A stretch of 49,068 nucleotides of DNA from a bacterium (lineage in GTDB: Bacteria > Verrucomicrobiota > Verrucomicrobiia > Opitutales > Opitutaceae): assembly GCA_010027235.1 (NCBI GenBank), contig RGVP01000003.1, forward strand, positions 1 through 49,068, given 5' to 3'. The notes under the pieces are model-generated. The model did not search any database, was not told where the DNA came from, and saw nothing but the letters and a program-made list of their open reading frames with translations. Position 1 is the stretch's first letter; each line of letters opens with the position of its first letter. The position numbers and the translations under genes are program-made. Below, piece after piece: positions 8,490 through 17,282 of the stretch.

Positions 8490-9329
8490 ATGAATAATCG
8501 CTCCTTCCTTCTACCTACCGTCTTCATCGCGAGCCTATGCCTCGCCTCTTTGCACGCCCAAGGCGAACCCACCAACGCCAAGGAGGCGACGGCGCAAAAC
8601 TCCAAGCCCAACTCCATTACGCCCGAGCAAAAAGCCGCCTATGACGCGCTTGTTGCCACGCTCTCTCCCGAAGAGCAGGCGTGGGAGCGCACCCTCGCCG
8701 AAAACCTCGGCGGCTTCTATTTCCCCATCCACCAGAAGGACCGCATCGCCGGCAAAGTCACCGCTTGGAACTACGTGAAGGACGACCCCGCGCTGCCGCG
8801 TATGTTGATCATCGGCGACTCGATCTCCCGCGGCTACACCCTCAACGTGCGCTCCGCCCTTGCCGGCCAAGTCAACGTCCACCGCGCCCCGGCCAACTGC
8901 GGCCCCACCGCTACCGGCCTGGCCAAACTCGACGTTTGGCTCGGCTCCGGCGCCTGGAACATTATCACGTTCAACTTCGGCATCCACGACCGCGCAACCT
9001 CGCCCGATGTTTATCGCGCCAATGTCATCGCTTTGATCACGCGCCTGCGCAAAACTGGTGCGAAACTTTACTGGGTGCGCACTACCCCCGCACCCGCCGG
9101 TCCTAATAAAGAAAACTTTACCGCCGCACAGTGCGAGCAGGTAAACCGCATCGCCGACGAACTCATGGTTGCGGAAAAAATTCCGTCCATCGATCTCTAT
9201 CGCGCGGTCGAGCCTCAGCTCGCCGAGCTTCAACTCCCCAACAACGTTCACTTCAGCAACAAGGGCTACGCGGTCATGGGCACCGAAGTCGCCCGCGCGA
9301 TCAGCGCCGGTCTGGTCGGCACAAAATGA
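8490..9329 (+). CDS. Secreted SGNH/GDSL-family hydrolase
   Basis: This 279-residue protein is probably an ester hydrolase, possibly a carbohydrate deacetylase. A signal peptide covers residues 1 to ~22 (MNNRSFLLPTVFIASLCLAS then LHAQG). SGNH block I is IIGDSISRGY with nucleophile S111, and block III is FNFGIHD. The C-terminal block reads NNVHFS with H254. In most family members the residue three before this His is Asp, but here it is Asn251, so the triad Asp looks replaced. Start ATG 8490 is the one that opens the signal peptide. Its stop overlaps a possible small frame by ATGA (9326-9329). The exact substrate is unknown. Confidence 0.85.
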   Translation: MNNRSFLLPTVFIASLCLASLHAQGEPTNAKEATAQNSKPNSITPEQKAAYDALVATLSPEEQAWERTLAENLGGFYFPIHQKDRIAGKVTAWNYVKDDPALPRMLIIGDSISRGYTLNVRSALAGQVNVHRAPANCGPTATGLAKLDVWLGSGAWNIITFNFGIHDRATSPDVYRANVIALITRLRKTGAKLYWVRTTPAPAGPNKENFTAAQCEQVNRIADELMVAEKIPSIDLYRAVEPQLAELQLPNNVHFSNKGYAVMGTEVARAISAGLVGTK

Positions 9330-9460
9330 ATATGACCTTCGCCGACTCGGCCGGGCGCGATGCTTATCTGCTTCATCCGGCCCACCAGACGTTCTGTTGG
9401 GCCCACCTCGATCCCAGCCTCGACCAAGTTTGTGTGATAGATTTCAGCGTGAATAAATGA
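9326..9460 (+). CDS. Possible 44-residue small protein or remnant
   Basis: An ATG at 9326 overlaps the SGNH stop codon as ATGA and opens a 44-codon frame (begins MNMTFADSAGRDAYLL, ends IDFSVNK). It closes three bases before the heparinase-like start at 9464. The tight packing is compatible with translational coupling. The peptide has no signal or membrane segment and I recognise no family. It may equally be the scar of a longer lost gene. Confidence 0.25.
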   Translation: MNMTFADSAGRDAYLLHPAHQTFCWAHLDPSLDQVCVIDFSVNK

Positions 9461-9463
9461 TTT

Positions 9464-11749
9464 ATGCCTAGATCCCTTCATTCATTCGCCAGGTCTGCGT
9501 CCATCCCGTCGGTCGCCGGAGCGCTGTGTAAACGGCTCACCTCCGTTGCGCTCAGCTTGGCCCTCGCCAGCCTTGCCTTGGGACCGCGCGTCCTGGCGCA
9601 ACCGGTCACCCGCGTCCACGCGAAGAACTATTTCGCGGAGTTTTACGATCAAGGTTACTTCCTCGATACCGACCGCAACACTCCGGTGAGCGGTCGCGTG
9701 ATCGGCCACGCTCCGGACGACGTCGCCCTGCGCTATAAGTTAAAACATCCGCCGGAAAATGGCACCGCAGTGGTCGCCGCCGAAGGCACCGTGTCCTACA
9801 TCCCAGCGGCCGGTTTCGCGGGCCTTGACTCCCTGCTGGTCGAAGTGGTGGGCTCTTCCGGCGAAACTGCGGAGGCCGTCGTGCGCGTCTCGGTAGGCCC
9901 GAGCGCCCCTGAATACGTTGCCGCGCTTGCAGCACGCTTCCCTGAACGCACTCACCCGCGCTTGCTCTTTACGGCAGAGGAACTCACCGCGCGATTTGAA
10001 GCGGCCAAAACTGACGCCTTTCTCGCGCGCACGCTTCGTAACATCGTAGCCGAAGCAGGCCGGGTGTTAAAGACCGAGCCCGAAACCACGTTTTCCCAAG
10101 GGCCCTACCGCGGGCTTATCGAGCGCCGCTACCTCAACCTTACCTTCGCATTCAAATACACGCGCGACACGCGCTATTTAGAACGTTTGGTCCGCGAGCT
10201 TCGTGCGAGCTGCGACCCGGCCATTTTCCCTCATTGGGGCGAGGCCGATAAGGGAGGCGAGATCACCTTCGGCCAGATCCTCTGCGCAACCTCGATTGCC
10301 TACGACCTTGTCTACCAAGATCTTGATGCCGACACCCGCACCCTGATCGAACGCGCGGTTGTCCGCAACGCCTACGCTCCCGCACTGAAGCAGCTCATGG
10401 CCAACGAGGGCATTTACGGCCGCTTTAACAACTATAACGGCATCGGCAGCTCGGGGCTCGCGTTCAGCGCGATGGCATTCATCGACGCCGATTTCGGAGG
10501 CGACGCAGCCTCTCGTGAGTTGACGCAAAAAATCCTTCCGAAGGCGCTCCGCGCACTGCAACGCTGCATGGTTTCGTTTCAGCCCGACGGTGCCTACTAC
10601 GAGGGCCTCGGCTACGGGCTCTGGACGCTGCGTCACCTCGCGCTGTCCTGCATCGCCGCCGAAAAAGTGTTCGGTCTGCCGCCGCCAGCGAAACTCACGT
10701 CCGCCGTTTATCGCAGCCCCGAATGGTTCAACGCCGTCCGCGCAGGTCGAGGCGCCTTCGGCAGCGCCGAGGATAAAAGCGTCGATGAGGCGGGCACCTT
10801 TCCCGTCTCGATGTTTTTTGCTACCAAAGCCGGTAGGCCCGACTACGCGTGGCCACACCACAACGCGATCGCGGAGTCCGGTGGAGACTGGCAGGACTTC
10901 ATTTACTACGACGCCGACACGTGGGCGCGTGCGGCCAACGCCAAGCCGCAGATCACCGATGTCCACCTACGCGGCTACGAGATGGCCATTCTGCGGTCCG
11001 ATTACGGCAATCCCATGGAAAACGCCGTCTCCCTTTATAACGGCACCAACGTCGAGTGGCATATGGCGCTCGAAGCCGGCACGCTCCAGCTCACCGCGCT
11101 CGGCACGCCTTGGTTTATAAGTCTCGGCGGGGATGAATACTCGATCCCTGGCTACGGCAAGAAATCCAATGTTTACCGCAAACGCGCCGAAGGCCGAAAC
11201 ACCCTCGTGCTCAATCCGCGCAATGGCCCCGACCAACTTTGGTCACGAGGGAAGATCGACCGCTTCGAACGCTCAAACGGTGATGCCTTCGCCATCGCCG
11301 ACCTCACGGGTGCCTACGCCAACTCCGCCGAACGCGTGACGCGTGGCGTGCGGCTCTTCCACGGCAAGAGCCAGTTCCTCGTCCAAGACGAAATTCGTTC
11401 GGTGAATCCCACCGAGGCCTACGCTTTTTTCCACACCGGCCAGGCACTAGCCATCGCTGCCGATGGCCGGTCTGCCACGTTCACCGACTCTCGGGGTAAC
11501 CGCCTGCTCGCTCGGCTTCTCTCGCCTAAGGGTGCCACGTTGTTGTCCATGCCGGCTCGGATGTTGCCCAGTTCGCCAAACACGGCCGGCCAGAACCCCA
11601 ACGCTGGCATCCACAAGCTCGCGGTGCATGTGCCGGACGCGCGCCGGGCGACCATCACCCTCTGGCTCGTGCCGGTGGCTTCGGGTCAGGTTGAGCCCGC
11701 GCAGGAGACCGCGCCCGCGCACAGCCCGCTCGCAGACTGGAAACTATGA
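9464..11749 (+). CDS. Secreted heparinase II/III-like protein with N-terminal Ig/cadherin-like domain
   Basis: This is a predicted polysaccharide lyase of 761 residues acting outside the cytoplasm on a uronate-containing glycan. A signal peptide covers ~1-46 (hydrophobic LTSVALSLALASLALG, then VLAQP). Residues ~65-147 form a beta domain of the cadherin/tandem-95 type (VSGRVIGHAPDDVALRY, ENGTAVVAAEGTVSYIPAAG, FAGLDSLLVEV). An alpha/alpha toroid follows, with NYNGIGSSGLAFSAMAF and YYEGLGYGLWTLRHL. The C-terminal beta-sandwich has EWHMALEAGTLQLTALG and FISLGGDEYSIPGY, close to the H-x-x-L-D-A-G-S-F pattern of this superfamily. Substrate and PL family cannot be assigned by eye. It lies in the exported half of the plus-strand block. 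Confidence 0.82.
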   Translation: MPRSLHSFARSASIPSVAGALCKRLTSVALSLALASLALGPRVLAQPVTRVHAKNYFAEFYDQGYFLDTDRNTPVSGRVIGHAPDDVALRYKLKHPPENGTAVVAAEGTVSYIPAAGFAGLDSLLVEVVGSSGETAEAVVRVSVGPSAPEYVAALAARFPERTHPRLLFTAEELTARFEAAKTDAFLARTLRNIVAEAGRVLKTEPETTFSQGPYRGLIERRYLNLTFAFKYTRDTRYLERLVRELRASCDPAIFPHWGEADKGGEITFGQILCATSIAYDLVYQDLDADTRTLIERAVVRNAYAPALKQLMANEGIYGRFNNYNGIGSSGLAFSAMAFIDADFGGDAASRELTQKILPKALRALQRCMVSFQPDGAYYEGLGYGLWTLRHLALSCIAAEKVFGLPPPAKLTSAVYRSPEWFNAVRAGRGAFGSAEDKSVDEAGTFPVSMFFATKAGRPDYAWPHHNAIAESGGDWQDFIYYDADTWARAANAKPQITDVHLRGYEMAILRSDYGNPMENAVSLYNGTNVEWHMALEAGTLQLTALGTPWFISLGGDEYSIPGYGKKSNVYRKRAEGRNTLVLNPRNGPDQLWSRGKIDRFERSNGDAFAIADLTGAYANSAERVTRGVRLFHGKSQFLVQDEIRSVNPTEAYAFFHTGQALAIAADGRSATFTDSRGNRLLARLLSPKGATLLSMPARMLPSSPNTAGQNPNAGIHKLAVHVPDARRATITLWLVPVASGQVEPAQETAPAHSPLADWKL

Positions 11750-11887
11750 CTCCCACCGTGACTCGTGCCCAACATTTAGACCGGCGCCTCCCTTGGGCGC
11801 AGCGAAGCTCGATTCGTCATTTAACTCACCGGGCACCTCGATTCCCCCTTCGGTAAGCCTGCACTTTCACCCAAAGTAAAACGCACC

Positions 11888-13471
11888 ATGCTCACTCCCC
11901 GAACACGCCTTCTTCTCCCGATCGCCGCGCTCCTTGCCGGCCTGAACTCCATCGCGGCGGTTGCGGATACGCATCCCAATTTTCAACCGACTTGGGAATC
12001 CCTCGAAACCTACCAAACCCCCGATTGGTTTCGCGACGCCAAGTTTGGCATCTGGGCCCACTGGGGTCCGCAGTGCGAGCCCGAGAGTGGCGACTGGTAT
12101 GCGCGCAATATGTATCTGCCGGACAAGGGGCATTATAATGAACACCTTGAACGTTATGGCCATCCTTCGGAGGTCGGCTTCAAAGATATCATTCACGCAT
12201 GGAAAGCCGAGCGCTTCGATCCGGATGCCTTGGTGGAGTTTTATCGGAAAAGCGGGGCCCGCTACTTTGTCGCGTTGGCCAACCACCACGACAATTTCGA
12301 TCTCTGGAACTCGACTTACCAGCCATGGAACTCGGTCGCGGTCGGACCCAAGCGCGACCTCATTGCCGGGTGGGCAAGCGCCGCACAAAGGGCAGGCCTT
12401 CGCTTCGGCGTCAGCGTGCACGCGGCACGCACCTGGCGTTGGTGGGAGGTGACCCGCAACGCCGACAAAGACGGCCCGCAGGGCGGGAAACCTTACGACG
12501 GGCGGCTGACCAAGGCCGACGGGGCCGGGCAGTGGTGGGAGGGGCTCGATCCCCAGGATCTCTACGAGCAGCGGCATGTGATCGGCGGATCTCCCGGGCC
12601 GGCCTACGTCGAGCGCTTTTTCAAACGCGTGGACCAGTTGGTCACCGATTACCGCCCCGACCTTCTCTACTTCGACGACGCCGTGTTGCCGCTTTACAAA
12701 GATGCCCCGGCGGAGGCGCTCGGCATGGCGGCGAAGTTCTACAACGCCAACGTCCAGCGTCACGGGCGCAACGAGGCCGTGCTCGCCACCAAAGCGCTCA
12801 ATGAGCAGCAGCGCAAAGCGCTCCTCTATGATATCGAGCGCGGCAAAGCCTCCACCATCCTGCCCGAACCTTGGCAAACCGATACCTGCATCGGGCAGTG
12901 GCACTACAACCGGGCTTTGTATGACAAGAATGAATACAAGGACGCCCGCACCGTCATCGCGATGCTGGCCGACATCGTGAGCAAAAACGGCAACCTCCTG
13001 CTCAGCATCCCGCTCCGGCGGGATGGCCAGCCCGACGAAAAGGAAATCGCCATCGTGCGCGACATCGGGTCCTGGCTGGAACGCTACGGCGAGGCGATCT
13101 ACGCGACCCGGCCTTGGCAGGTCTTCGGCGAGGGGCCCGCGATGAAAGTCCGCGAGGCCGGTAAACACGGCGGCGACAAAGATGTCATTTCAGTTCCCCT
13201 GACCTCGGAAGACATCCGCTTCACCCAATCGAAGGACGGTTCGCGGCTCTACGCGATAGTCATGGCCCCGCCGTCCAACGGTGAACTGGTCATCCGGTCG
13301 CTAGGGACCACCGCCGCAGGGGCGCCGCCGGCCATCGCCTCGGTGCGCCTGCTGGGCACGGAGCAGGATCTGCCGATCACGCGCGATGAGGCGGGGCTGA
13401 AGCTTGCGCTGCCGGCGGACCAGTTGCCCGGCTTGGGGATTTTCGCGCTTCGCATCACCACGGCACCATGA
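11888..13471 (+). CDS. GH29 alpha-L-fucosidase (exported)
   Basis: This second GH29 protein has 527 residues and a signal peptide (residues 1-~26, core LLLPIAALLAGLNSIAAVA). Landmarks are KFGIWAHWGPQCEPESGDWY, ANHHDNFDLWNSTYQPWNS, GPKRDLIAGWASAAQRAGLR, the predicted nucleophile D263 in LLYFDDAVLP, and VSKNGNLLLSIPLRRDG. The nucleophile context (YFDD) differs from the WFDWW of the gene at 5873, so the two are not recent duplicates and may take different linkages. The export signal suggests it removes fucose from the polymer or large fragments outside the cytoplasm before lyase action. Confidence 0.92.
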   Translation: MLTPRTRLLLPIAALLAGLNSIAAVADTHPNFQPTWESLETYQTPDWFRDAKFGIWAHWGPQCEPESGDWYARNMYLPDKGHYNEHLERYGHPSEVGFKDIIHAWKAERFDPDALVEFYRKSGARYFVALANHHDNFDLWNSTYQPWNSVAVGPKRDLIAGWASAAQRAGLRFGVSVHAARTWRWWEVTRNADKDGPQGGKPYDGRLTKADGAGQWWEGLDPQDLYEQRHVIGGSPGPAYVERFFKRVDQLVTDYRPDLLYFDDAVLPLYKDAPAEALGMAAKFYNANVQRHGRNEAVLATKALNEQQRKALLYDIERGKASTILPEPWQTDTCIGQWHYNRALYDKNEYKDARTVIAMLADIVSKNGNLLLSIPLRRDGQPDEKEIAIVRDIGSWLERYGEAIYATRPWQVFGEGPAMKVREAGKHGGDKDVISVPLTSEDIRFTQSKDGSRLYAIVMAPPSNGELVIRSLGTTAAGAPPAIASVRLLGTEQDLPITRDEAGLKLALPADQLPGLGIFALRITTAP

Positions 13472-13580
13472 GCACCAGCCGGTCAAAACGACCTATATCA
13501 TCAACCCTGCCCGCTCGACCCAGAGCGAGCCAGGGTCGTCGTTAACGGGGCTGATTCTCTGATTCACATCCTGCATCACT

Positions 13581-16109
13581 ATGAAATGGACACTCCCGGC
13601 GTGCTTGCTGGTGGCCGTAGTTTCCGGTTCTGGCGCGCTGCGTGCCACTGAGCCGCCACTCACCCCGGTCACGGCGCAACTTTCCACCTGGCTGAACGCA
13701 AAGGCAGAAGGCCCCGTGCGGGTGTGGGATCCCGGCTCCGAGCCAACCCTCGCCCTCACTGCGGAAAGCGACCGTTGGCGGCTTTTGCCGAAACCCGGCC
13801 TTGTGCAACTCCTCGTCCACGCTGCGGACGCAGAGGCCGGTGGCAGGCTACAAATCACTCTTGGAAAAAGCGGTCGGCCGCCGACTCCCGTTTCATTGCG
13901 GATACCCGGTTGGCAACGCATCACCATCGCGGTGCCCCTAGAAGACTGGAAGGACGGAGACCCCGGCGTTATCCAGGTTTCGGCAAGCGGGAAGACTGGG
14001 CCCATCCAATTTGCCGGCCCATCACATCCGGCCTGGCCGGTCGGCCCCGGCCTGAGCGATGCCCAGCTCCTCGCGATGCTCGACCTAGAACGCCCCGAAT
14101 TGAGCGGTGTTCGCGCGGCGGTGCTGCGGGGCGACATCACGGAGGCCCGGCGCGAACTCATCCGGCATTTTCGCGGTCGGACCCAGCCCACGTGGCAGTC
14201 CCCTCCCCGGGAGATGACGCTCAACGAAAAGGAGGACTTGGCGGCACTCGCAGCCATGAATTTGGCCGGCGAATTCGCCATGCTGGGCCATCGCCATACC
14301 TACCCCGAGGGGGCCATCGACTGGCACTTGGATCCCACGGAAGGCACGAACGCCCAGACCAACGAGTGGGTCTGGAGCATCAGTCGGCACGAGTTTGCCT
14401 CCCGCTGGAAGTATGGCTTGGAGGCGAGTGGCGATGCGCGTTATCCGGCGGCTTGGGGCCGCACGATCCTCGGCTGGACCGAGGCCATGCCGGTGCCTGC
14501 CTCAAACTGGAGCTGGCCCGGCTCGGGTTGGAGGGTGCTCGAGGCGGGCATTCGCACGGGGGAATTCTGGCCGGATGCCTGGGCCGCGTTTCATGCGCAC
14601 CCGGCCTTCTCGGACGACGCGCTTCTCGCGATGGTGAAATCGTTTTGGGAACACGCTGATTTCCTCGCGGCGAAGCCTCCCTTTACAGGCAATTTCTACG
14701 TGCTGGCCAACTGCGGGCTCCACACCACCGCGACCCTTTTCCCAGAGTTCAGGGACTCCCCGTCATGGCGCAAAACCGCCGTCCTCAATCTGGAGAAATG
14801 CGTCGTGCCTAACACTGGTAGCGACGGTGGGTGGTTTGAGGCTTCGCCCTCCTACCACCAGTGGGTTGTGGACAAACTCGCGCTCGTTCTGAGCTGCGCG
14901 GAACGAAACGGATGCGCGAGCGATTTTTCCCCGTCCTTCCGGTCCTTGCTCAGTCGGATGGCCGAGTGGAATGTGCGGGTCTCCACGCCCGACCGCCGTG
15001 TGACGGCGCTCAACGACTCGAGCCGCCTGACGCTCGCCTCCGTCACCACCCCCTTCTTGCGGGAGGTCTATCCGGGCAGCAACATCTTGCCCTGGGCCGC
15101 TGCCCTTGCCAGCGGAGCCGCGCCCGGCCCGAACCCACCCCTGCCGGCCAGCGAGTATCTCGAGCCGAGCGGCTACATGGTCATGCGCACCTCATGGGAA
15201 AAAGATGCGAGCTATCTGCTCTTCGACGTCGGCCCGATGGGCGGAGGCCACGGCCATTTTGATGCGCTCAATCTGGTGTATTCGCCGGATGGACGCCGCG
15301 GCTTGTTCGACGGCACCGGCGGGACCTACGACAAAACGCCCTTTCGTTGGTGGTCGATGTCCACCTTGTCGCACAACACGATCACCATCGACCGCCTGAA
15401 CCAGTTTCGCCCGAAACCGACCAAGGATGATCCCATCGGCGCGCTTCCGGCGGATACTCCCGCTCCCGTTTATTCCGAGTCGCTAGCCTACATCTACGCC
15501 AGCGGCTGGCACGTGGGTGGCTACGGCCGGGAGCCGCAACTCAGCGTCCGGCACCGGCGGGAGATCGTGTTCCTCAAAGAAACCGGGATCGTCCTGGTGC
15601 TCGATACCCTCACTCCCGCCGACGACCTACCCCACGCCTACGACCTGCGCTGGCACGCCGCCACCACGCAGGCAAAACACACCGCCGACGGTGTCGCGCT
15701 GTGTGGCGAGGAGGGGAGTCCGCTCCTCGCCATCCTGCCCCTGACTGGACTGGATTCGTTTCATGCCGACTCCGGCGTCACCAAGCCAGAAATCCTCGGC
15801 TGGGATGTGATTAAAGGGGGCACCTGGGACAAAACCAAGAGCGGCCCTCCGGTGCCCGCGCTTACGGTGAGACATCTGCGCAAAACATCCGGCCCCACGA
15901 CCTTTGCCACCCTCCTGGTTCCGCCTTCGCAGTTTATCGAGTCCGGGGCGGAGCATCGTATTACTCACACCACTACGGGATCCGCTTCGGTTACGCTCGG
16001 CGGCAAACGCTGGGAGGTATCGTGGGGAACCAGTCCGAATGCCCCGATTATGCTTAGCGGTTTTTCGCCGTTAGGGACGCTCGAAGTGCCCAGAAACAAA
16101 ACGCGCTAA
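13581..16109 (+). CDS. Secreted heparinase II/III-like polysaccharide lyase
   Basis: This 842-residue protein has a signal peptide (1-~23) and an N-terminal beta-rich segment (~30-160). The heparinase II/III N-terminal toroid follows (IDWHLDPTEG, WRVLEAGIRTGEFWP, SPSYHQWVVDKLALVLSCAE). The C-terminal beta domain carries GGGHGHFDALNLVYSP and the later STLSHNTITIDRL, both typical of the family. It is clearly paralogous to the gene at 39068, with shared PxYHQWVV, WNVRxSxPD, HGHxDALN and SHNTxxxD motifs. It should cleave a uronic-acid-containing glycan by beta-elimination in the periplasm or at the surface. The exact substrate is not visible. Confidence 0.85.
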   Translation: MKWTLPACLLVAVVSGSGALRATEPPLTPVTAQLSTWLNAKAEGPVRVWDPGSEPTLALTAESDRWRLLPKPGLVQLLVHAADAEAGGRLQITLGKSGRPPTPVSLRIPGWQRITIAVPLEDWKDGDPGVIQVSASGKTGPIQFAGPSHPAWPVGPGLSDAQLLAMLDLERPELSGVRAAVLRGDITEARRELIRHFRGRTQPTWQSPPREMTLNEKEDLAALAAMNLAGEFAMLGHRHTYPEGAIDWHLDPTEGTNAQTNEWVWSISRHEFASRWKYGLEASGDARYPAAWGRTILGWTEAMPVPASNWSWPGSGWRVLEAGIRTGEFWPDAWAAFHAHPAFSDDALLAMVKSFWEHADFLAAKPPFTGNFYVLANCGLHTTATLFPEFRDSPSWRKTAVLNLEKCVVPNTGSDGGWFEASPSYHQWVVDKLALVLSCAERNGCASDFSPSFRSLLSRMAEWNVRVSTPDRRVTALNDSSRLTLASVTTPFLREVYPGSNILPWAAALASGAAPGPNPPLPASEYLEPSGYMVMRTSWEKDASYLLFDVGPMGGGHGHFDALNLVYSPDGRRGLFDGTGGTYDKTPFRWWSMSTLSHNTITIDRLNQFRPKPTKDDPIGALPADTPAPVYSESLAYIYASGWHVGGYGREPQLSVRHRREIVFLKETGIVLVLDTLTPADDLPHAYDLRWHAATTQAKHTADGVALCGEEGSPLLAILPLTGLDSFHADSGVTKPEILGWDVIKGGTWDKTKSGPPVPALTVRHLRKTSGPTTFATLLVPPSQFIESGAEHRITHTTTGSASVTLGGKRWEVSWGTSPNAPIMLSGFSPLGTLEVPRNKTR

Positions 16110-16135
16110 TCAACGCCAGCCCGCTTCCTGGCCGC

Positions 16136-17260
16136 ATGAACACGCCAATCCCGTTTATGTTACCCATGCGCTTTGGGCATAACCTTCTCCTCGGCATGCT
16201 GCTGGCCGCCTCGGCCTTGGCAGCCAAGAGCGAAGCACCCGACCCGGCGCTGACCCGCATTTTGGACAACACGCTCTCTTGGACAACGACGGGGCCGTTG
16301 CCGTTTCCCGTCTTGCCGGAAGTCGGGGCCCTTCATCTCGCTTACAAAAATCCGGCGGTGGTCAGAGCGAAGGGCGGCTGGCACATCTACGCCTCCCGCA
16401 AGTGCTTCGTGGGCGGAAAAGTCCGTCACAGCATGGCCTATCTCGGCCTTTCGGACTGGAATCATCCCGAGCAGGCCAAAGTGGTGCCCTTGTTTACGGA
16501 TGAAGCCTACACTTCTGCCCCCGCTGTATTTTATTATACGCCACACCAGAAATGGTATCTTTTTTATGGCCGAAAAGACCCCGCGATTAACGCAGAAGGT
16601 CCGGCGTTCAGCACCTTAGATGATATTGACCGGCCTGGAACCATCACCCCGCCGATGATGTGTTTCCCGTCCGTGCCGGACTCTCTACCCAAAAAGAAGG
16701 GCGTGCGCTGGCTCGACTTCACCGTGATCGGTGACGGCAAAAAGATGTATCTTTTTTTCACGGACGACAGCGGACACTTTCTGCGCAGTTCCACCAGTCT
16801 GGATAATTTTCCGCTGGGCTGGGAGCCGCCCGTGGTGGTCATGAAGCACCCTACGTCGGTGATCTTCGAGGCCAGTTGCACGTTTCGGCTTAAAAACTCG
16901 CCGCTCTACTTAACCATAGTCGAAGCCATCGAACCCAAAACCGGTTTGCGTTTTTTCACTTCGTTCGTGGCCGATCGCCTGGATGGAGAATGGCGTTTAA
17001 TAAATGGCGACGCCCGCCAACCCTTCGCCGGTCTTAATAATGTAAGAGCCGCCGACGGAACCAAGCCTTGGAGTCCCCATATCAGCCACGGCGAGATACT
17101 TTGCGCCACCCAAGACGAGTCCATGATATTGGATCCCGAGAATATGACTTTTCTCTATCAAGGTTGGGACGGGAAAACCCGTGTTCCCGGCGTGCCCTTG
17201 GGCAATTTTAACGGCTACCACGAAATCCCCTGGCAACTCGCTCTGCTGCGCTCGCGGTAA
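16136..17260 (+). CDS. GH62-like alpha-L-arabinofuranosidase, expected base residue replaced
   Basis: This 374-residue protein has a leader (LLLGMLLAASALAA) and a single five-bladed propeller plan of GH62. Recognisable segments are NPAVVRAKGGWHIYASRK, FYYTPHQKWYLFYGR, FTVIGDGKKMYLFFTDDSG, IFEASCTFRLK, YLTIVEAIEPKTGLRFFTSF, HISHGEIL and MILDPENMTFLYQGWDG. D194 (pKa modulator position) and E245 (general acid position) are present. The residue aligned with the catalytic base, normally Asp in K-D-P/F, is Asn72 (YKNPAVV). This could mean an inactive carbohydrate-binding role or an altered mechanism. It is the last gene of the plus-strand block. An ATG at 16166 is an alternative start that also keeps the signal peptide. 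Confidence 0.78.
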   Translation: MNTPIPFMLPMRFGHNLLLGMLLAASALAAKSEAPDPALTRILDNTLSWTTTGPLPFPVLPEVGALHLAYKNPAVVRAKGGWHIYASRKCFVGGKVRHSMAYLGLSDWNHPEQAKVVPLFTDEAYTSAPAVFYYTPHQKWYLFYGRKDPAINAEGPAFSTLDDIDRPGTITPPMMCFPSVPDSLPKKKGVRWLDFTVIGDGKKMYLFFTDDSGHFLRSSTSLDNFPLGWEPPVVVMKHPTSVIFEASCTFRLKNSPLYLTIVEAIEPKTGLRFFTSFVADRLDGEWRLINGDARQPFAGLNNVRAADGTKPWSPHISHGEILCATQDESMILDPENMTFLYQGWDGKTRVPGVPLGNFNGYHEIPWQLALLRSR

Positions 17261-17282
17261 AGCTGCTCCGGACACCCGCTGC

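Noticed and set aside
8535-9251. 238-residue minus-strand frame opposite the SGNH hydrolase
   Set aside because: It is a shadow of a high-G+C gene: Gly/Val/Ala/Arg-rich, no family features, and fully covered by a well-supported plus-strand gene.
11867-13168. 433-residue minus-strand frame opposite the second GH29 gene
   Set aside because: The plus strand carries all GH29 motifs and a signal peptide. The reverse frame is long only because of codon bias.
13493-14281. 262-residue minus-strand frame under the heparinase-like gene
   Set aside because: Ser/Arg/Pro-rich translation without motifs, covered by a well-supported gene on the other strand.
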